The notes below the pieces were generated by a model. It had not been told where the DNA came from. It saw nothing but the letters and a program-made list of their open reading frames with translations, and did no database searches. Both the position numbers and the translations under genes were made by a program. This document shows, in pieces, positions 45,380 through 54,708 of a stretch of DNA of 64,000 nucleotides; position 1 is the first letter of the stretch, and every line of letters starts with the position of its first letter. Source of the stretch: Thermoplasmatota archaeon (GTDB taxonomy: Archaea > Thermoplasmatota > Thermoplasmata > UBA10834). The stretch covers positions 62,001-126,000 of the forward strand of contig JAHIRF010000002.1 of NCBI GenBank assembly GCA_018818785.1, in the 5' to 3' direction.

Positions 45380-45454
45380 GGGCCCATAGCTTAGGTTGGC
45401 TGGAGCACCCGGCTGATAACCGGGAGGTCACCGGTTCAAATCCGGTTGGGCCCA
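45380..45454 (+). tRNA. tRNA-Ile(GAT)
   Basis: 75 nt. Acceptor GGGCCCA pairs with TGGGCCC, discriminator A. Anticodon stem CCCGG/CCGGG with loop CTGATAA gives GAT. T arm GTTCAAATC. A TATA-like AGTATTTAAT lies 32-41 nt upstream. No intron. Confidence 0.95.
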
Positions 45455-45625
45455 CTCCTTATCATTCTCGCATCTGCGGCAGATGCAATTGATGGTTCCG
45501 AATTCCGGATATGGTTCAACAGCTCTTGGATTTGGGGTGGATTTCCTTTCTGGTAGTGACACGTTGGGTGTGCACGCAATTAAGCACTTAAGAAGTTGTT
45601 CGCCAGCAACACTTAATATTCGGTA

Positions 45626-45650
45626 GATATCACGGGATATCAGTGATATT
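45626..45650 (+). promoter_or_regulatory. Three GATATC-type repeats at a probable transcription start
   Basis: GATATCAC (45626-45633), GATATC (45636-45641) and GTGATATT (45643-45650) form a near-symmetric block ending 2 nt before ATG 45653 and overlapping the predicted transcription start (TATA-like CTTAATATT at 45612-45620). A repressor operator is possible. Confidence 0.35.
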
Positions 45651-45652
45651 CG

Positions 45653-45985
45653 ATGAAAGCTAGAACGATGAAGTTCTCACAGGACTGGGATAAACTGAAG
45701 GACAGGGTATTCGCCACGATCAGAGTGGATAGAGGCGACCTGAAGTTCGTTCCGGATGAGACTGTCGAGGTCCAGGGTCCGAAGGTCAAGTTCAGGGCAC
45801 GCGTCCTTATGGCTACGACAGTGAAGCTGAAGGATGTACCTCTTGCATTCCTTGAGTACGACCTCGAGGCAAAGAAGGGGGAGAAGAGACAGGATCTCAT
45901 GAACAAACTTGGGAAGCTCTATAAGTTCTCCGAGAGGCCGACCGAGAGCGATGAAGCGACCATCTACATCCTGCAGAAGATCTGA
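45653..45985 (+). CDS. Small conserved-looking protein of unknown function
   Basis: The 110-residue protein is mixed alpha/beta and basic (MKFSQDWDKLKDRVFATIRV; EVQGPKVKFRARVLMATTVK; EYDLEAKKGEKRQDLMNKLG). No signal, membrane span or recognised motif is present. It stands alone behind a repeat-rich promoter and is followed by a hairpin with a T-run, so it is a single-gene transcription unit. Confidence 0.7.
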   Translation: MKARTMKFSQDWDKLKDRVFATIRVDRGDLKFVPDETVEVQGPKVKFRARVLMATTVKLKDVPLAFLEYDLEAKKGEKRQDLMNKLGKLYKFSERPTESDEATIYILQKI

Positions 45986-46043
45986 AGCAAACCCTATTCA
46001 AGACTCCTCACTAGGGATCATATGTGTACCCTAGGGGGGGTCT

Positions 46044-46080
46044 GCCGGTGCATTCAACCGGCATAAACGACGTTTTTCTT
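46044..46080 (+). terminator. Hairpin and T-run terminator after the 110-residue protein gene
   Basis: GCCGGT (46044-46049), 7-nt loop, ACCGGC (46057-46062), then ACGACG and a T-run at 46073-46077. The T-run alone fits archaeal termination; the stem adds support. Confidence 0.55.
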
Positions 46081-46129
46081 CTGTTTTCATCGAAAGGTAC
46101 GAAAATAGGAACGACGTATACCCTGATTC

Positions 46130-46528
46130 ATGGACGATACCGACATAAAGATCCTTAACCTCCTGAGGGACAACTCAAGGATGAAGAATACGGAGATCGC
46201 CCGCATGGTCAATCTGACTGAAAGAGCGGTCCGTGCCAGGATAGAGAAGCTCGTTCGCGAGGGAGTCATTCGCAAGTTCACGATAGAGACAACCCCAGTC
46301 GGATTCGAGGGGATCGTGCTGATCGACACGCATGTCGGTAGGACTCCAGCTGTCAAAGCGAAAGCGACGGAGCTATCTGAGAGTGTGTTCGAATGTTCGG
46401 GCGAGTTCGACGTCGCGGTGCGTCTGAGGGCAGATAGCCTTGACGAGCTGAACAAAAGGGTAGACGAGCTCAGAGCGTTTCCGGGAGTTCTCAGGACAGC
46501 TACGCTGATCAAGCTGATCGATAAGTGA
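46130..46528 (+). CDS. Lrp/AsnC-family transcription regulator
   Basis: The 132-residue protein starts MDDTDIKILNLLRDNSRMKN, with a winged-helix HTH (NTEIARMVNLTERAVRARIEKLVREGVI) and a C-terminal RAM ligand-binding domain (VFECSGEFDVAVRLRADSLDELNKRV). Lrp-type regulators respond to amino acids. It is followed by a nitroreductase gene after 120 nt. The target is unknown. Confidence 0.93.
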   Translation: MDDTDIKILNLLRDNSRMKNTEIARMVNLTERAVRARIEKLVREGVIRKFTIETTPVGFEGIVLIDTHVGRTPAVKAKATELSESVFECSGEFDVAVRLRADSLDELNKRVDELRAFPGVLRTATLIKLIDK

Positions 46529-46648
46529 CCTTCGCTGCAGAATCATATCTGACTCTGCAGGCGCGCAGTGATTCCAGGTTCCATGAACAGCTGAGTCCGA
46601 TGAGTAAAGGTTATTATTGGCAGTAATCCTTACTATGCCAGGGACCTC

Positions 46649-47167
46649 ATGGACTTGATGGATGCCATCAAGGGCAGACGCAGTATTAGACGATACAAAG
46701 CGACGCCTGTACCAGATGATCTACTGCGCGAGGTTCTGACCGCTGCAAGGCATGCACCGTCTGCGGACAATGCGCAGCCTTGGAGGATCCTGGTCATCAG
46801 AGATGAGGATACGAAACGCAAGCTCGTGGCGGCGGCAAACGGCCAGAAGTTCATCGCGCAGGCGCCAGTTGTGCTCGTGATATGTGGGATTCCGGACGAG
46901 GCATTCCCGACGGTCGGTGGATACATGAGTAGTCATGTGATTGATGCCTCGATTGCCATTGATCACTTGACGCTCATGGCACATGCGGTCGGTCTTGGCA
47001 CTTGCTGGATCGCCTGGTTCAAGGAGGACAATGTGCGCGAGGTATTATCGATACCTGAGGATGTCAGGGTGATTGCGATGACTCCTCTTGGCTATCCCGA
47101 TGAGATTCCAGAACGCATTCCACGAAAGAATCTCGAAGATCTCGTGATATACGATCGATACCAATAA
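46649..47167 (+). CDS. Nitroreductase-family flavoprotein
   Basis: The 172-residue FMN protein has the family N-terminus MDLMDAIKGRRSIRRYKATPVPDDLLREVL, the FMN-binding RHAPSADNAQPWRILVI, and GLGTCWIAWF. It reduces nitro compounds, quinones or flavins with NAD(P)H; the physiological substrate is not inferable. It lies downstream of the Lrp gene. Confidence 0.92.
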   Translation: MDLMDAIKGRRSIRRYKATPVPDDLLREVLTAARHAPSADNAQPWRILVIRDEDTKRKLVAAANGQKFIAQAPVVLVICGIPDEAFPTVGGYMSSHVIDASIAIDHLTLMAHAVGLGTCWIAWFKEDNVREVLSIPEDVRVIAMTPLGYPDEIPERIPRKNLEDLVIYDRYQ

Positions 47168-47179
47168 GCCTAAAGGCAC

Positions 47180-48445
47180 TTGCGGCTATCTGTGTTCAGA
47201 GGAAAGGACCAACCCGCGAACCCCCCGGTCCGAAGAGGAGAGATTGAGTTGGTTTCAAAGGGAATAACGAAGACTGGTGAATGCTACTGCATGAGCTGTA
47301 GCGCAGTAGTCGACCGGGACAGTGACAAATGTGAGTCATGCTATTCCGAGCTCGACAGCGAGGTGAAAGCATTCAATTGTCCACGCTGCAAGACCGTCAT
47401 GGAACTTGGCACTGCGCAATGTACTAAATGCGCAATGCGATTCATTGTCAAATCAGTGAAGGAAAAAGATCCCGCTGAGGATGATAAGCTCCTGGCCAAG
47501 CTCATGGATTGGGGTAAGAAGTCTGTCAGTGAGAATGGCGAGGATGCTGAAATCGCCTTGGTGACTGAGGAGGAACCGAATGAGACGACTGGATTATCTG
47601 AAGATGAAGTATCTTCTATAGGTCGTCTCGGGGATGCGCTCGAGACATTCATATCCGAACGGGAGGCGACGCTCTCCAGGATGAGGAACCGGATCGACCC
47701 TGTCCGAGTCAACATATCCGCTTTCACTTCATCAAGCGCCTCGGGGTCCGAGATAGGGCCAGATGATTTCGAGGGTGCACTATCGGCACTCTCCAAAGAC
47801 TTGACCGATATATCCTCTTTGGAGCGGAGGATACGCGAATTATCCGTCGATGTTGATCGTATCATACATTTGCCAGGGATAGTCTCAATCTTGGATGGAC
47901 GGGATATGCGGCCGTTCTTGGAATCTATGGTCGCTGAATCAGGCGAGGGTTCAGTAATCGATCTAGCTGAGAGGGAGACACAGGTTGCGAAGAGAGAGGA
48001 GATGGTCAACAGGAAGATCAAGGCCTACGCCTTGAAGATGAAGCAGCTGGAGGCTCGCGAGGCTGAAATGAGCTCAGGAGCCAGTACGGAGCCCATGGCA
48101 GAGGCGCAGGCAGGTGGAATCATTCCGCCAGAGGAACGAGAAGGCCTCGTCCGTGCGATTTCGGGCTTGTGCGAGATGATGGATATGAATGTCGACCTGG
48201 ACGGGGCGAATGATCTCTCGGCTGTGATTCAGGATGTATCAAACCGCATAAGTGCAGTATTGGGTGAAAAGAGAGAGATGGATGGTAGGCTCTCGGACAT
48301 CTCTGGGACGGAAGAGGAGGTCCGTCGTCTCCTCAAGGTTCTGGACAACCTGCTAGGGCAGCTGTCGAGCGAAGTAATAGATAAATTCTCGAAATCCGAG
48401 GATTTCGCACTTTACGAACGCGTGCTTGATCGCATGAAAATATGA
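47180..48445 (+). CDS. Double zinc-ribbon, coiled-coil protein
   Basis: The 421-residue protein has two zinc ribbons (CYCMSCSAVVDRDSDKCESC at about 38-60; FNCPRCKTVMELGTAQCTKC at about 68-90). An acidic linker and helical/coiled-coil regions follow (ERETQVAKREEMVNRKIKAY). A weak pattern like SLERRIRELSVDVDRIIHL also suggests a coil. The start is uncertain: a TTG at 47180, or a TTG at 47249 preceded by GAGGAG. It lies 12 nt after the nitroreductase stop and immediately upstream of the DUF835 giant, probably in one transcript with it. Confidence 0.7.
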   Translation: MRLSVFRGKDQPANPPVRRGEIELVSKGITKTGECYCMSCSAVVDRDSDKCESCYSELDSEVKAFNCPRCKTVMELGTAQCTKCAMRFIVKSVKEKDPAEDDKLLAKLMDWGKKSVSENGEDAEIALVTEEEPNETTGLSEDEVSSIGRLGDALETFISEREATLSRMRNRIDPVRVNISAFTSSSASGSEIGPDDFEGALSALSKDLTDISSLERRIRELSVDVDRIIHLPGIVSILDGRDMRPFLESMVAESGEGSVIDLAERETQVAKREEMVNRKIKAYALKMKQLEAREAEMSSGASTEPMAEAQAGGIIPPEEREGLVRAISGLCEMMDMNVDLDGANDLSAVIQDVSNRISAVLGEKREMDGRLSDISGTEEEVRRLLKVLDNLLGQLSSEVIDKFSKSEDFALYERVLDRMKI

Positions 48446-48515
48446 ACCATGATTTAATGTACACTACGCTATATTACGAGAACAAGACTCTTTGGCGTGA
48501 GGCTCCCCCCCGGAG

Positions 48516-51500
48516 ATGAACGTCATACACATGGAGCCCGGCACCATGGGTTTGAGAGATAAGGCGAGAGAGAGCAGTGCGAAGGTCGAGGAACCCGCAT
48601 CCAATCAGGCGGTCGAGGCTTTATCCCAGGCTGAGCGAGGTACTGCTACAGATGAGCCAATAGAGACGCCTCGAACTGACGAATCCAGGGATGAGACTCC
48701 GAAGCTCAAGCAGCTGGAACCGTCCATGACCTATCTCGTTGAAGAGGAGCGACCTGAAATCGCGTACTCTCTTTTCCTCTCTCACTTGGCAGATGGCAAG
48801 CGAGGAATGATTGTTTCTAGGACTTACCCGAAGAATCTGAAGAAGGCGTTCAATCTCAAAGACGTACCCGTGTTCTGGCTCACCAATGCGATGGACGAGG
48901 ATGCGATAGGACCTAAGGACCTCGAGCGGTTGAATCTGACTATCAAGAGATTCCTGGAAGAGGGTGGAGGGCGCCTGGTCCTGATTGATTCCCTAGAGTA
49001 CCTGATCACGAACAATAAATTCGTAAGCGTGATGAGGCTGCTCCAGAGCATAAGGGACCTGGTCGCTCTGCAGAAGGCAGTCTGCATAGTATCACTGAAA
49101 TCATCGACACTGGAGTCGTCCAAGCTCGGGGCTATCCAACGCGAACTCGAGGTGTATTCTCCGGATGAGTCGCAGCCGATACCAATAAGGATAGATGTCG
49201 AGGCCAAGCTGTTGGCTGAACTCCGCCAGGACGAGATGATGATCGAGGCGCAGAACCTGGAAGAGATTCGTGAGAAGCTCCTTTCAAAGGAGAGAAAATT
49301 GAATGAGGGTGCTCAGAGGCTGGATTCTGAGCGTACGGCTCTGGAAAAGGAGCGGGAAGAAGTCCGACAGACTCTCGTCAAAGTGCGCCAAACAAGAAAA
49401 GATCTCGAGGATTTCCGAGTCACACTCACCCGTGAAGAAGCCCAATTGGCGTCAAAGGTCAAGTCCAAGCTAGAGAAGGAGATGCATGCGCTCGATTCAA
49501 AGAAAGCCAACCTTGAATCGGTCGAGAAGGAGATAGAGGCAAGATATCTTCAGTTGGACAAGATTGTGAGCCTTAAGACCGAGCAGAAGATGATGGAGAT
49601 CCAGAACGAATCCAAGCGTCTCGAAGGCGAGAGGAGCCGGCTCGTCGACCTGACGGCCAGGGTCGAATCTGACAGACGGTCTCTTGACGAACGAATCAGG
49701 ACACATCATGAGAAAGAGAGCCTCTTAGAGAGCGAGTCCACAGAACTTCGCTCAAGGGAAACTGGATTGGATGCCAAGGAACACACCTTCGCGCTTTCCA
49801 AGGTGGAGCTCGAGAAGGAGCGTGCGTCAATTGATTCCGAACGGAAGGAGCTGGATCGAATAAGGAAGGTCCAGGAGGACGAACTCTCAGAGAGGCGTGC
49901 AGTGATGGATCGTTCCATATCCGAGGTTTCTCAGAGGGAAGAATCCGTATCTCGTTTGACACACGAGATCGATGCGCTCAGAGTCCGTCTCGTAACCGAG
50001 GAGCAGAATCTGACAGAGAGAGAGGCAAAGGTCTCGGGCAAGCTCGAGGAGATAGCCGACCGGGAGAAGGCGCTGGCATCTGCCGAGGAGGAGGTCAGGC
50101 AGCGGATGGAGGCTGCTATATCATCGGAGGAGGCATGCGAGAAGAGGCAATCCGATCTGGATGATGAACGCAAGAGACTGTTCGATGAGGTCGACCAGTT
50201 GAAAGCAGATACCAAATCGAAGCTCTCAGAGCTGCAGCAAAGAGAGGAGAAGCTGCGCTCAGACGAAGAGCGTTTCTCCAGTGAATGCGGGGCAAGGAAG
50301 AACGCCCTGTCGGAATTCGAATCGCGATTGAAGGAGAGGGATGCGAACCTATCCGAGCAGATGGCTGAGATCGCCATACGTGAAAATGACTTGAACGCAT
50401 TGAAATCCGAGCTCGAATCAAAACGGATTTCTCTACAAGAAGAAAAGAATGCAATCGTGAACGAGAGGGATTCGTTTGCTAGGGAGGTCGAGGATACAAT
50501 GGAGAAACTGGCCCTCGACCGCAATGCATTGGATCAGGAGAAGATTGAGTTCGAGAACTCCAGTGCAGACATACAGAGACGGACGTCCGAATTGCAGTCA
50601 TCATATGAGGATAAACTGGCAACCATCGAGGAGGAGCGAAGGGAGATTGATGAGAAGGGCTACTCTGTCGAGGAGATGAAGAAGATACTTGATCAGAGGT
50701 CCAGCGACATTGCCGCACAGGAACTCAAGATGGCCGAGGAGCGCGTGGAACTGGATCAGACGAGGCGTGAACATAACAAGCGCTCAGAGAGTTTTGAGGA
50801 GATAGAGCGGGAACTTGCGAATAATCAGGATAATCTAAAATCGACAGCCGAGCTCCTTCAACAGACTCGAAGCACACTTGATGAACGCGAGAGAGTTCTT
50901 AAGGATCAACTGCTGAAGAATGAGGCCGAGCTTGCGGAACTCGAGAAGAAGAGCATCGCGGTCGACGAGAAGATTACTGAGTTCAACGGAGCGAAGACCG
51001 AACTGGACGCGAAGTCTCAGGAGATCTCATCGATGCAGTCCGAGCTCGAGACTTGGAAGATCGAATTAGATGAGATAGCATCTGGTCTCAGGGCGAAGGA
51101 CGAGAATCTCCAGGCGAGGGAGAAGGAACTCGAATCCACAAAGATGTCACTTGAGGCTGCGGGTCGCGAATCTGAGGCCAGGATGGACAGGATAAGCGCA
51201 GAATATTCATCCAAACTCGCATCGCTAGAGGAACGAGATGCACGAATAGCGGAGACCGAGAATGCTCTTGAAACAGTGAAGACGGAGATGGGCGAACTCG
51301 AGAAGGAGGTCAGCGGACGGGAACAACGGCTGGCCGAACAGGAACGTTTTATCGAGGAGCGCCAGCGCGAGTTTGATGCGGCCCAGAACGACCTCGATGA
51401 AGTCCGCAGCTCGATTGAGGCCGAGCGAAGGCTGTTCGAGGAAGAGAGGGTTCGTGCATCTGATGATCTGGCAAGGATGCAAGCCGAGCTCGAATCATCA

Positions 51501-53375
51501 AGAATCGAGCTTGAATCGCACAGGCAGGCTCATACAGAACATTCAGAAACACTCGACCAGAGGTCACTAGAGCTTGAGCAAAGGGAGAAGGATGTCGCGA
51601 CCAGGGCTGCAGAACTAGATGCGTTACGATCCGACATCGAATCTGTGGAACAGGAACTTGTCAAGAGAGAAGACGCGCTCAAATCGGATAGGCTAGCCTT
51701 GCAGAGTACGCTATCAGAACTCGAATCGCAGCGGAGAGAGGTCGAGGAACTCAGGCTTGAGCATTCGGATGGAGAGGCTCAAGCCGCATCGAGACGCGAA
51801 GAGCTATCATCTCTTGAACATGATCTTGATCTGAGGAGAGTATCACTTGATGAGGCGATGTCGACGCTGGACGCGGAGAAGGCTGCTCTTGCTGTGGCAA
51901 TTAGCCAGTTCGAGGAACGGTCTTCATCATTCAATTCTGATAGGGTGCAATTGGACAAGAGTATCGAATCACTCTCGGCCGACCGTCAATCGCATGATGA
52001 GGCAGTTGCAAGATGGGAATCCGAGATAGCCGCCTCCAAAACCGAGATAGAAGCGCACAGACGAGAACTCGATGATAAGGATGCAGGTCTCAGAGAAATG
52101 GACGCTATCATCGCTGCGAAGGAGGATGAGCTGCGTGAAGGATCTGATGCGATCGAGAAGAAGCGTGAGGAGCTCGAAGCATTGGAGAACAGATTGTCTG
52201 ATATGGAAAAGAGTCTTTCTGAACGGATGTCGGGATTTGAGGCAGAGCATGAGGAACGGGCGAGCCGCATCTCCTCAAGTGAAGAGGAATACCGTAGGAG
52301 AATAAGTGAGCTCGAGGCACGCGAGACTGCACTGGCGTTGATGGAATCCGAAATGAAGCGCATATCAGAGGACGCATCTCTTTCCGCATCGGAAGAACGA
52401 GATGAGATGGACCGCCTCAGAAATGAATTGGAGCAGCAGAAGTCCGAGATAGACGCTGCGATGAAGACGTCGAGCGAAGTCCAGATGGCGATTGCTTCGA
52501 CGGAGGCAAGTCTGCTTGTGCGTGAGAGTGAGATATCGTCCAAGGAAGAGGAACTTGCCAACAAATATGCCGAATTACAGTCACAAATGGATAAGCACAC
52601 CTCCATTGAGACCGCCCTGAACATGAGGGAGCAAGGCGTTGATCAATCAATATCCGAATACCAGACTGTGCTGGATGATATCGCAAAGGAGAAGGATGCG
52701 CTTAGGGTCAAAGAGGAAGCGCTCAATAGGCGCGTGATCGAACTCGAGCGCGGCATAGATGAGTTCGAGCTGCTCCAGATCGAGCTGGACAGAGAGCGGT
52801 CATCCCTCGCCCAGAAGGACACTGGGCTGGATCAGCTTCGTCTTGAGCTGGAGAAGTGGCGAGAAGAGCTCATGGAGCGAAGGGAGAAGCTAGAGGAAGA
52901 AGTGCGCGAGCGGGTTGCCGAGATATCAAAGGAGATGGCTGTATCGAGGCCTAAGCCTGCGAGCCCTGATGGGGATGCACTCCTCAGACATGAACTCGAG
53001 CTTCGCCACATGGAAGAAGCAGCCAAAGTGAATGAACGCGATATGGAGAACCGCGAGAAGAATCTCATGATAGAGATGGAGAGGCTCGAGCGCGAGCGCG
53101 CCGAGATCCAGGACCTTTGGGAGAAGGTAGATGCTTCCAAGCAGGGTCTTGCATCGATTGACGGGAAGACTTTCGAGGAGCTCGAGAGGCGCCAAGGTGA
53201 ACTGGACGAACTATTCCTGAAGCTCTCAGACCGTGAGGCGACCATCAGAAATGATGAGCAGAGGCTTGAGGAGGAATGGACCCGGCTTCAATCAATCCAG
53301 GATGAGCTAGAGCAGCTGGCGAAGATCCTCAGAGACAAAGAGGATGAAATCAAAAGAATAGAAGAAGGATCATAG
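48516..53375 (+). CDS. Giant DUF835 coiled-coil protein (1619 residues)
   Basis: Residues 1-70 are polar; residues about 72-235 form a DUF835 domain (PSMTYLVEEERPEIAYSLFL, GKRGMIVSRTYPKNLKKAF, GRLVLIDSLEYLITNNKFVS). From about 245 to the C-terminus, nearly 1370 residues, the chain is an uninterrupted Glu/Arg/Leu-rich coiled coil, with many repeats of the type LDxR-x-x-LExRE. It has no membrane span or signal. A straight coil of this length would be about 200 nm. DUF835 occurs in archaeal sensor and KaiC-linked proteins. Role unknown; cytoskeletal, chromosome-associated or scaffolding functions are all possible. It is 71 nt downstream of the zinc-ribbon coiled-coil gene. Confidence 0.85.
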   Translation: MNVIHMEPGTMGLRDKARESSAKVEEPASNQAVEALSQAERGTATDEPIETPRTDESRDETPKLKQLEPSMTYLVEEERPEIAYSLFLSHLADGKRGMIVSRTYPKNLKKAFNLKDVPVFWLTNAMDEDAIGPKDLERLNLTIKRFLEEGGGRLVLIDSLEYLITNNKFVSVMRLLQSIRDLVALQKAVCIVSLKSSTLESSKLGAIQRELEVYSPDESQPIPIRIDVEAKLLAELRQDEMMIEAQNLEEIREKLLSKERKLNEGAQRLDSERTALEKEREEVRQTLVKVRQTRKDLEDFRVTLTREEAQLASKVKSKLEKEMHALDSKKANLESVEKEIEARYLQLDKIVSLKTEQKMMEIQNESKRLEGERSRLVDLTARVESDRRSLDERIRTHHEKESLLESESTELRSRETGLDAKEHTFALSKVELEKERASIDSERKELDRIRKVQEDELSERRAVMDRSISEVSQREESVSRLTHEIDALRVRLVTEEQNLTEREAKVSGKLEEIADREKALASAEEEVRQRMEAAISSEEACEKRQSDLDDERKRLFDEVDQLKADTKSKLSELQQREEKLRSDEERFSSECGARKNALSEFESRLKERDANLSEQMAEIAIRENDLNALKSELESKRISLQEEKNAIVNERDSFAREVEDTMEKLALDRNALDQEKIEFENSSADIQRRTSELQSSYEDKLATIEEERREIDEKGYSVEEMKKILDQRSSDIAAQELKMAEERVELDQTRREHNKRSESFEEIERELANNQDNLKSTAELLQQTRSTLDERERVLKDQLLKNEAELAELEKKSIAVDEKITEFNGAKTELDAKSQEISSMQSELETWKIELDEIASGLRAKDENLQAREKELESTKMSLEAAGRESEARMDRISAEYSSKLASLEERDARIAETENALETVKTEMGELEKEVSGREQRLAEQERFIEERQREFDAAQNDLDEVRSSIEAERRLFEEERVRASDDLARMQAELESSRIELESHRQAHTEHSETLDQRSLELEQREKDVATRAAELDALRSDIESVEQELVKREDALKSDRLALQSTLSELESQRREVEELRLEHSDGEAQAASRREELSSLEHDLDLRRVSLDEAMSTLDAEKAALAVAISQFEERSSSFNSDRVQLDKSIESLSADRQSHDEAVARWESEIAASKTEIEAHRRELDDKDAGLREMDAIIAAKEDELREGSDAIEKKREELEALENRLSDMEKSLSERMSGFEAEHEERASRISSSEEEYRRRISELEARETALALMESEMKRISEDASLSASEERDEMDRLRNELEQQKSEIDAAMKTSSEVQMAIASTEASLLVRESEISSKEEELANKYAELQSQMDKHTSIETALNMREQGVDQSISEYQTVLDDIAKEKDALRVKEEALNRRVIELERGIDEFELLQIELDRERSSLAQKDTGLDQLRLELEKWREELMERREKLEEEVRERVAEISKEMAVSRPKPASPDGDALLRHELELRHMEEAAKVNERDMENREKNLMIEMERLERERAEIQDLWEKVDASKQGLASIDGKTFEELERRQGELDELFLKLSDREATIRNDEQRLEEEWTRLQSIQDELEQLAKILRDKEDEIKRIEEGS

Positions 53376-53414
53376 GTCCTGCAAAGGACCAATGTCCATG
53401 GTTTATGTGTTTTC

Positions 53415-54611
53415 TCAGAAAACCGTTAGCTTGCCAGCTACGATCTCATCGGTCAGCTTGTATATGGTCGCAAGCCTCTCATCAAAGATCGCTGCGGCTT
53501 CCTTCTGGTATTTCTTCTTGTCCACATTCGGCGCGAATATCATATTGGCGCTCGCCGCCTGTGGTTGATCTATGGGCTTCCCTATCTGAGACAGTATCCT
53601 GGTATGGACTTCAAGAATGTCACCCTTGCCCATCTTGTATATCTCATCGGCGACTCTGTTAGAGAGCAGGTTGTACAGCTTGCCGACATGTGTCACCGGG
53701 TTCTTACCTGCTGATGCCTCCATGCTCATTGGTCTCATAGGCGTAATGAGGCCGTTGGAGCGGTTTCCCCTGCCCACAGAGCCGTCGTCCCCGTTCTCCA
53801 TCGAAAGGCCGGACACTGTCAGGTAATAGATGTTCTTCTTGTAGTCGTCCGCGGTGTTAACGAACACTCTGAGATTCCTCTTTGTGTACTTTGATGCATA
53901 ATCCGCGATGCTCTCCCGGAGTTCGTCTACGACGCTCTTGTAATGGCTCTTGTCTGGGATCTTGGAGGATACCATCGCTGTGGCGACTGTCAGATCGATG
54001 TTCGAGCCGTTCCTGCAGGCCATGACCTTGACATCCTCGCCGACTTCCGGCATCTTCTTCCAGAGCTTGCCGTTGATATATCTCTCGGTGTCGAGGGTCA
54101 TCTTCTCAGTCTCGCTGAATGGTGCAAATCCGACCCCGAACGATGTATCGTTCGCCAACAGTCTCTGCGTTTCGTAGAGGCCAGTCAGATCAACGCTTCC
54201 CTGACCGATCATGCAGTCAAGGACAACGTCCCATTGGACATCGAGATTCTTGCAGGTCTTCTCAAGGTAGGAATATGCAGCCTTCATTGCGACGGTCCTG
54301 TACGGAAGACGCTCGCCATTGACATTAGTCGTCGCCCTGCCGACCAGGAGTATGTATATAGGTTCGAGGATCGAGCCGCCACCGAACTTTGGCGCGGACT
54401 GCCCACCCACTATCTGAGTCTCGTCAGTGTTGTGGTGCAAGATCCTGCCGTATCTCTCGATATACATCTGAGACAGTGCACGGCTCACACTCTCGGCAAG
54501 TCCGTCAGCAATGCTGTCCGGATGACCGATGCCTTTTCTTTCGACGAATTCAACAGTCTGCTTCTCAATTGGAGTGTGCGTCAACTCCTCTATTAGAATG
54601 TTCCTGTCCAT
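53415..54611 (-). CDS. mat: S-adenosylmethionine synthetase, archaeal type
   Basis: The 398-residue protein matches archaeal MAT: FVERKGIGHPDSIADGLAES, TDETQIVGGQSAPKFGGG, EVGEDVKVMACRNGSNIDLT, and SMEASAGKNPVTHVGKLYN. It makes SAM from ATP and methionine. I chose ATG 54611 (MDRNILIEELTHTP) as start with GAGG upstream; a frame extends 63 codons further without family support. It lies downstream of lysine 2,3-aminomutase, a radical SAM enzyme, on the same strand with a possible own TATA at about 54670. Confidence 0.95.
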   Translation of the reverse strand: MDRNILIEELTHTPIEKQTVEFVERKGIGHPDSIADGLAESVSRALSQMYIERYGRILHHNTDETQIVGGQSAPKFGGGSILEPIYILLVGRATTNVNGERLPYRTVAMKAAYSYLEKTCKNLDVQWDVVLDCMIGQGSVDLTGLYETQRLLANDTSFGVGFAPFSETEKMTLDTERYINGKLWKKMPEVGEDVKVMACRNGSNIDLTVATAMVSSKIPDKSHYKSVVDELRESIADYASKYTKRNLRVFVNTADDYKKNIYYLTVSGLSMENGDDGSVGRGNRSNGLITPMRPMSMEASAGKNPVTHVGKLYNLLSNRVADEIYKMGKGDILEVHTRILSQIGKPIDQPQAASANMIFAPNVDKKKYQKEAAAIFDERLATIYKLTDEIVAGKLTVF

Positions 54612-54708
54612 GCGCTCGCCTCGCAGGCTTGAATCCGAAGATATGATAATCATTCTTAATTGTTTCGGATTTAAGCAAAACGGATTCTGAAGGGGTTTGA
54701 TGGTCCTG

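Noticed and set aside
49931-52624. Long antisense frames under the giant coiled-coil gene (for example 197 and 212 codons, Ser-rich)
   Set aside because: Ser/Arg-rich antisense frames are the expected shadow of Glu/Arg/Leu codons on the other strand.
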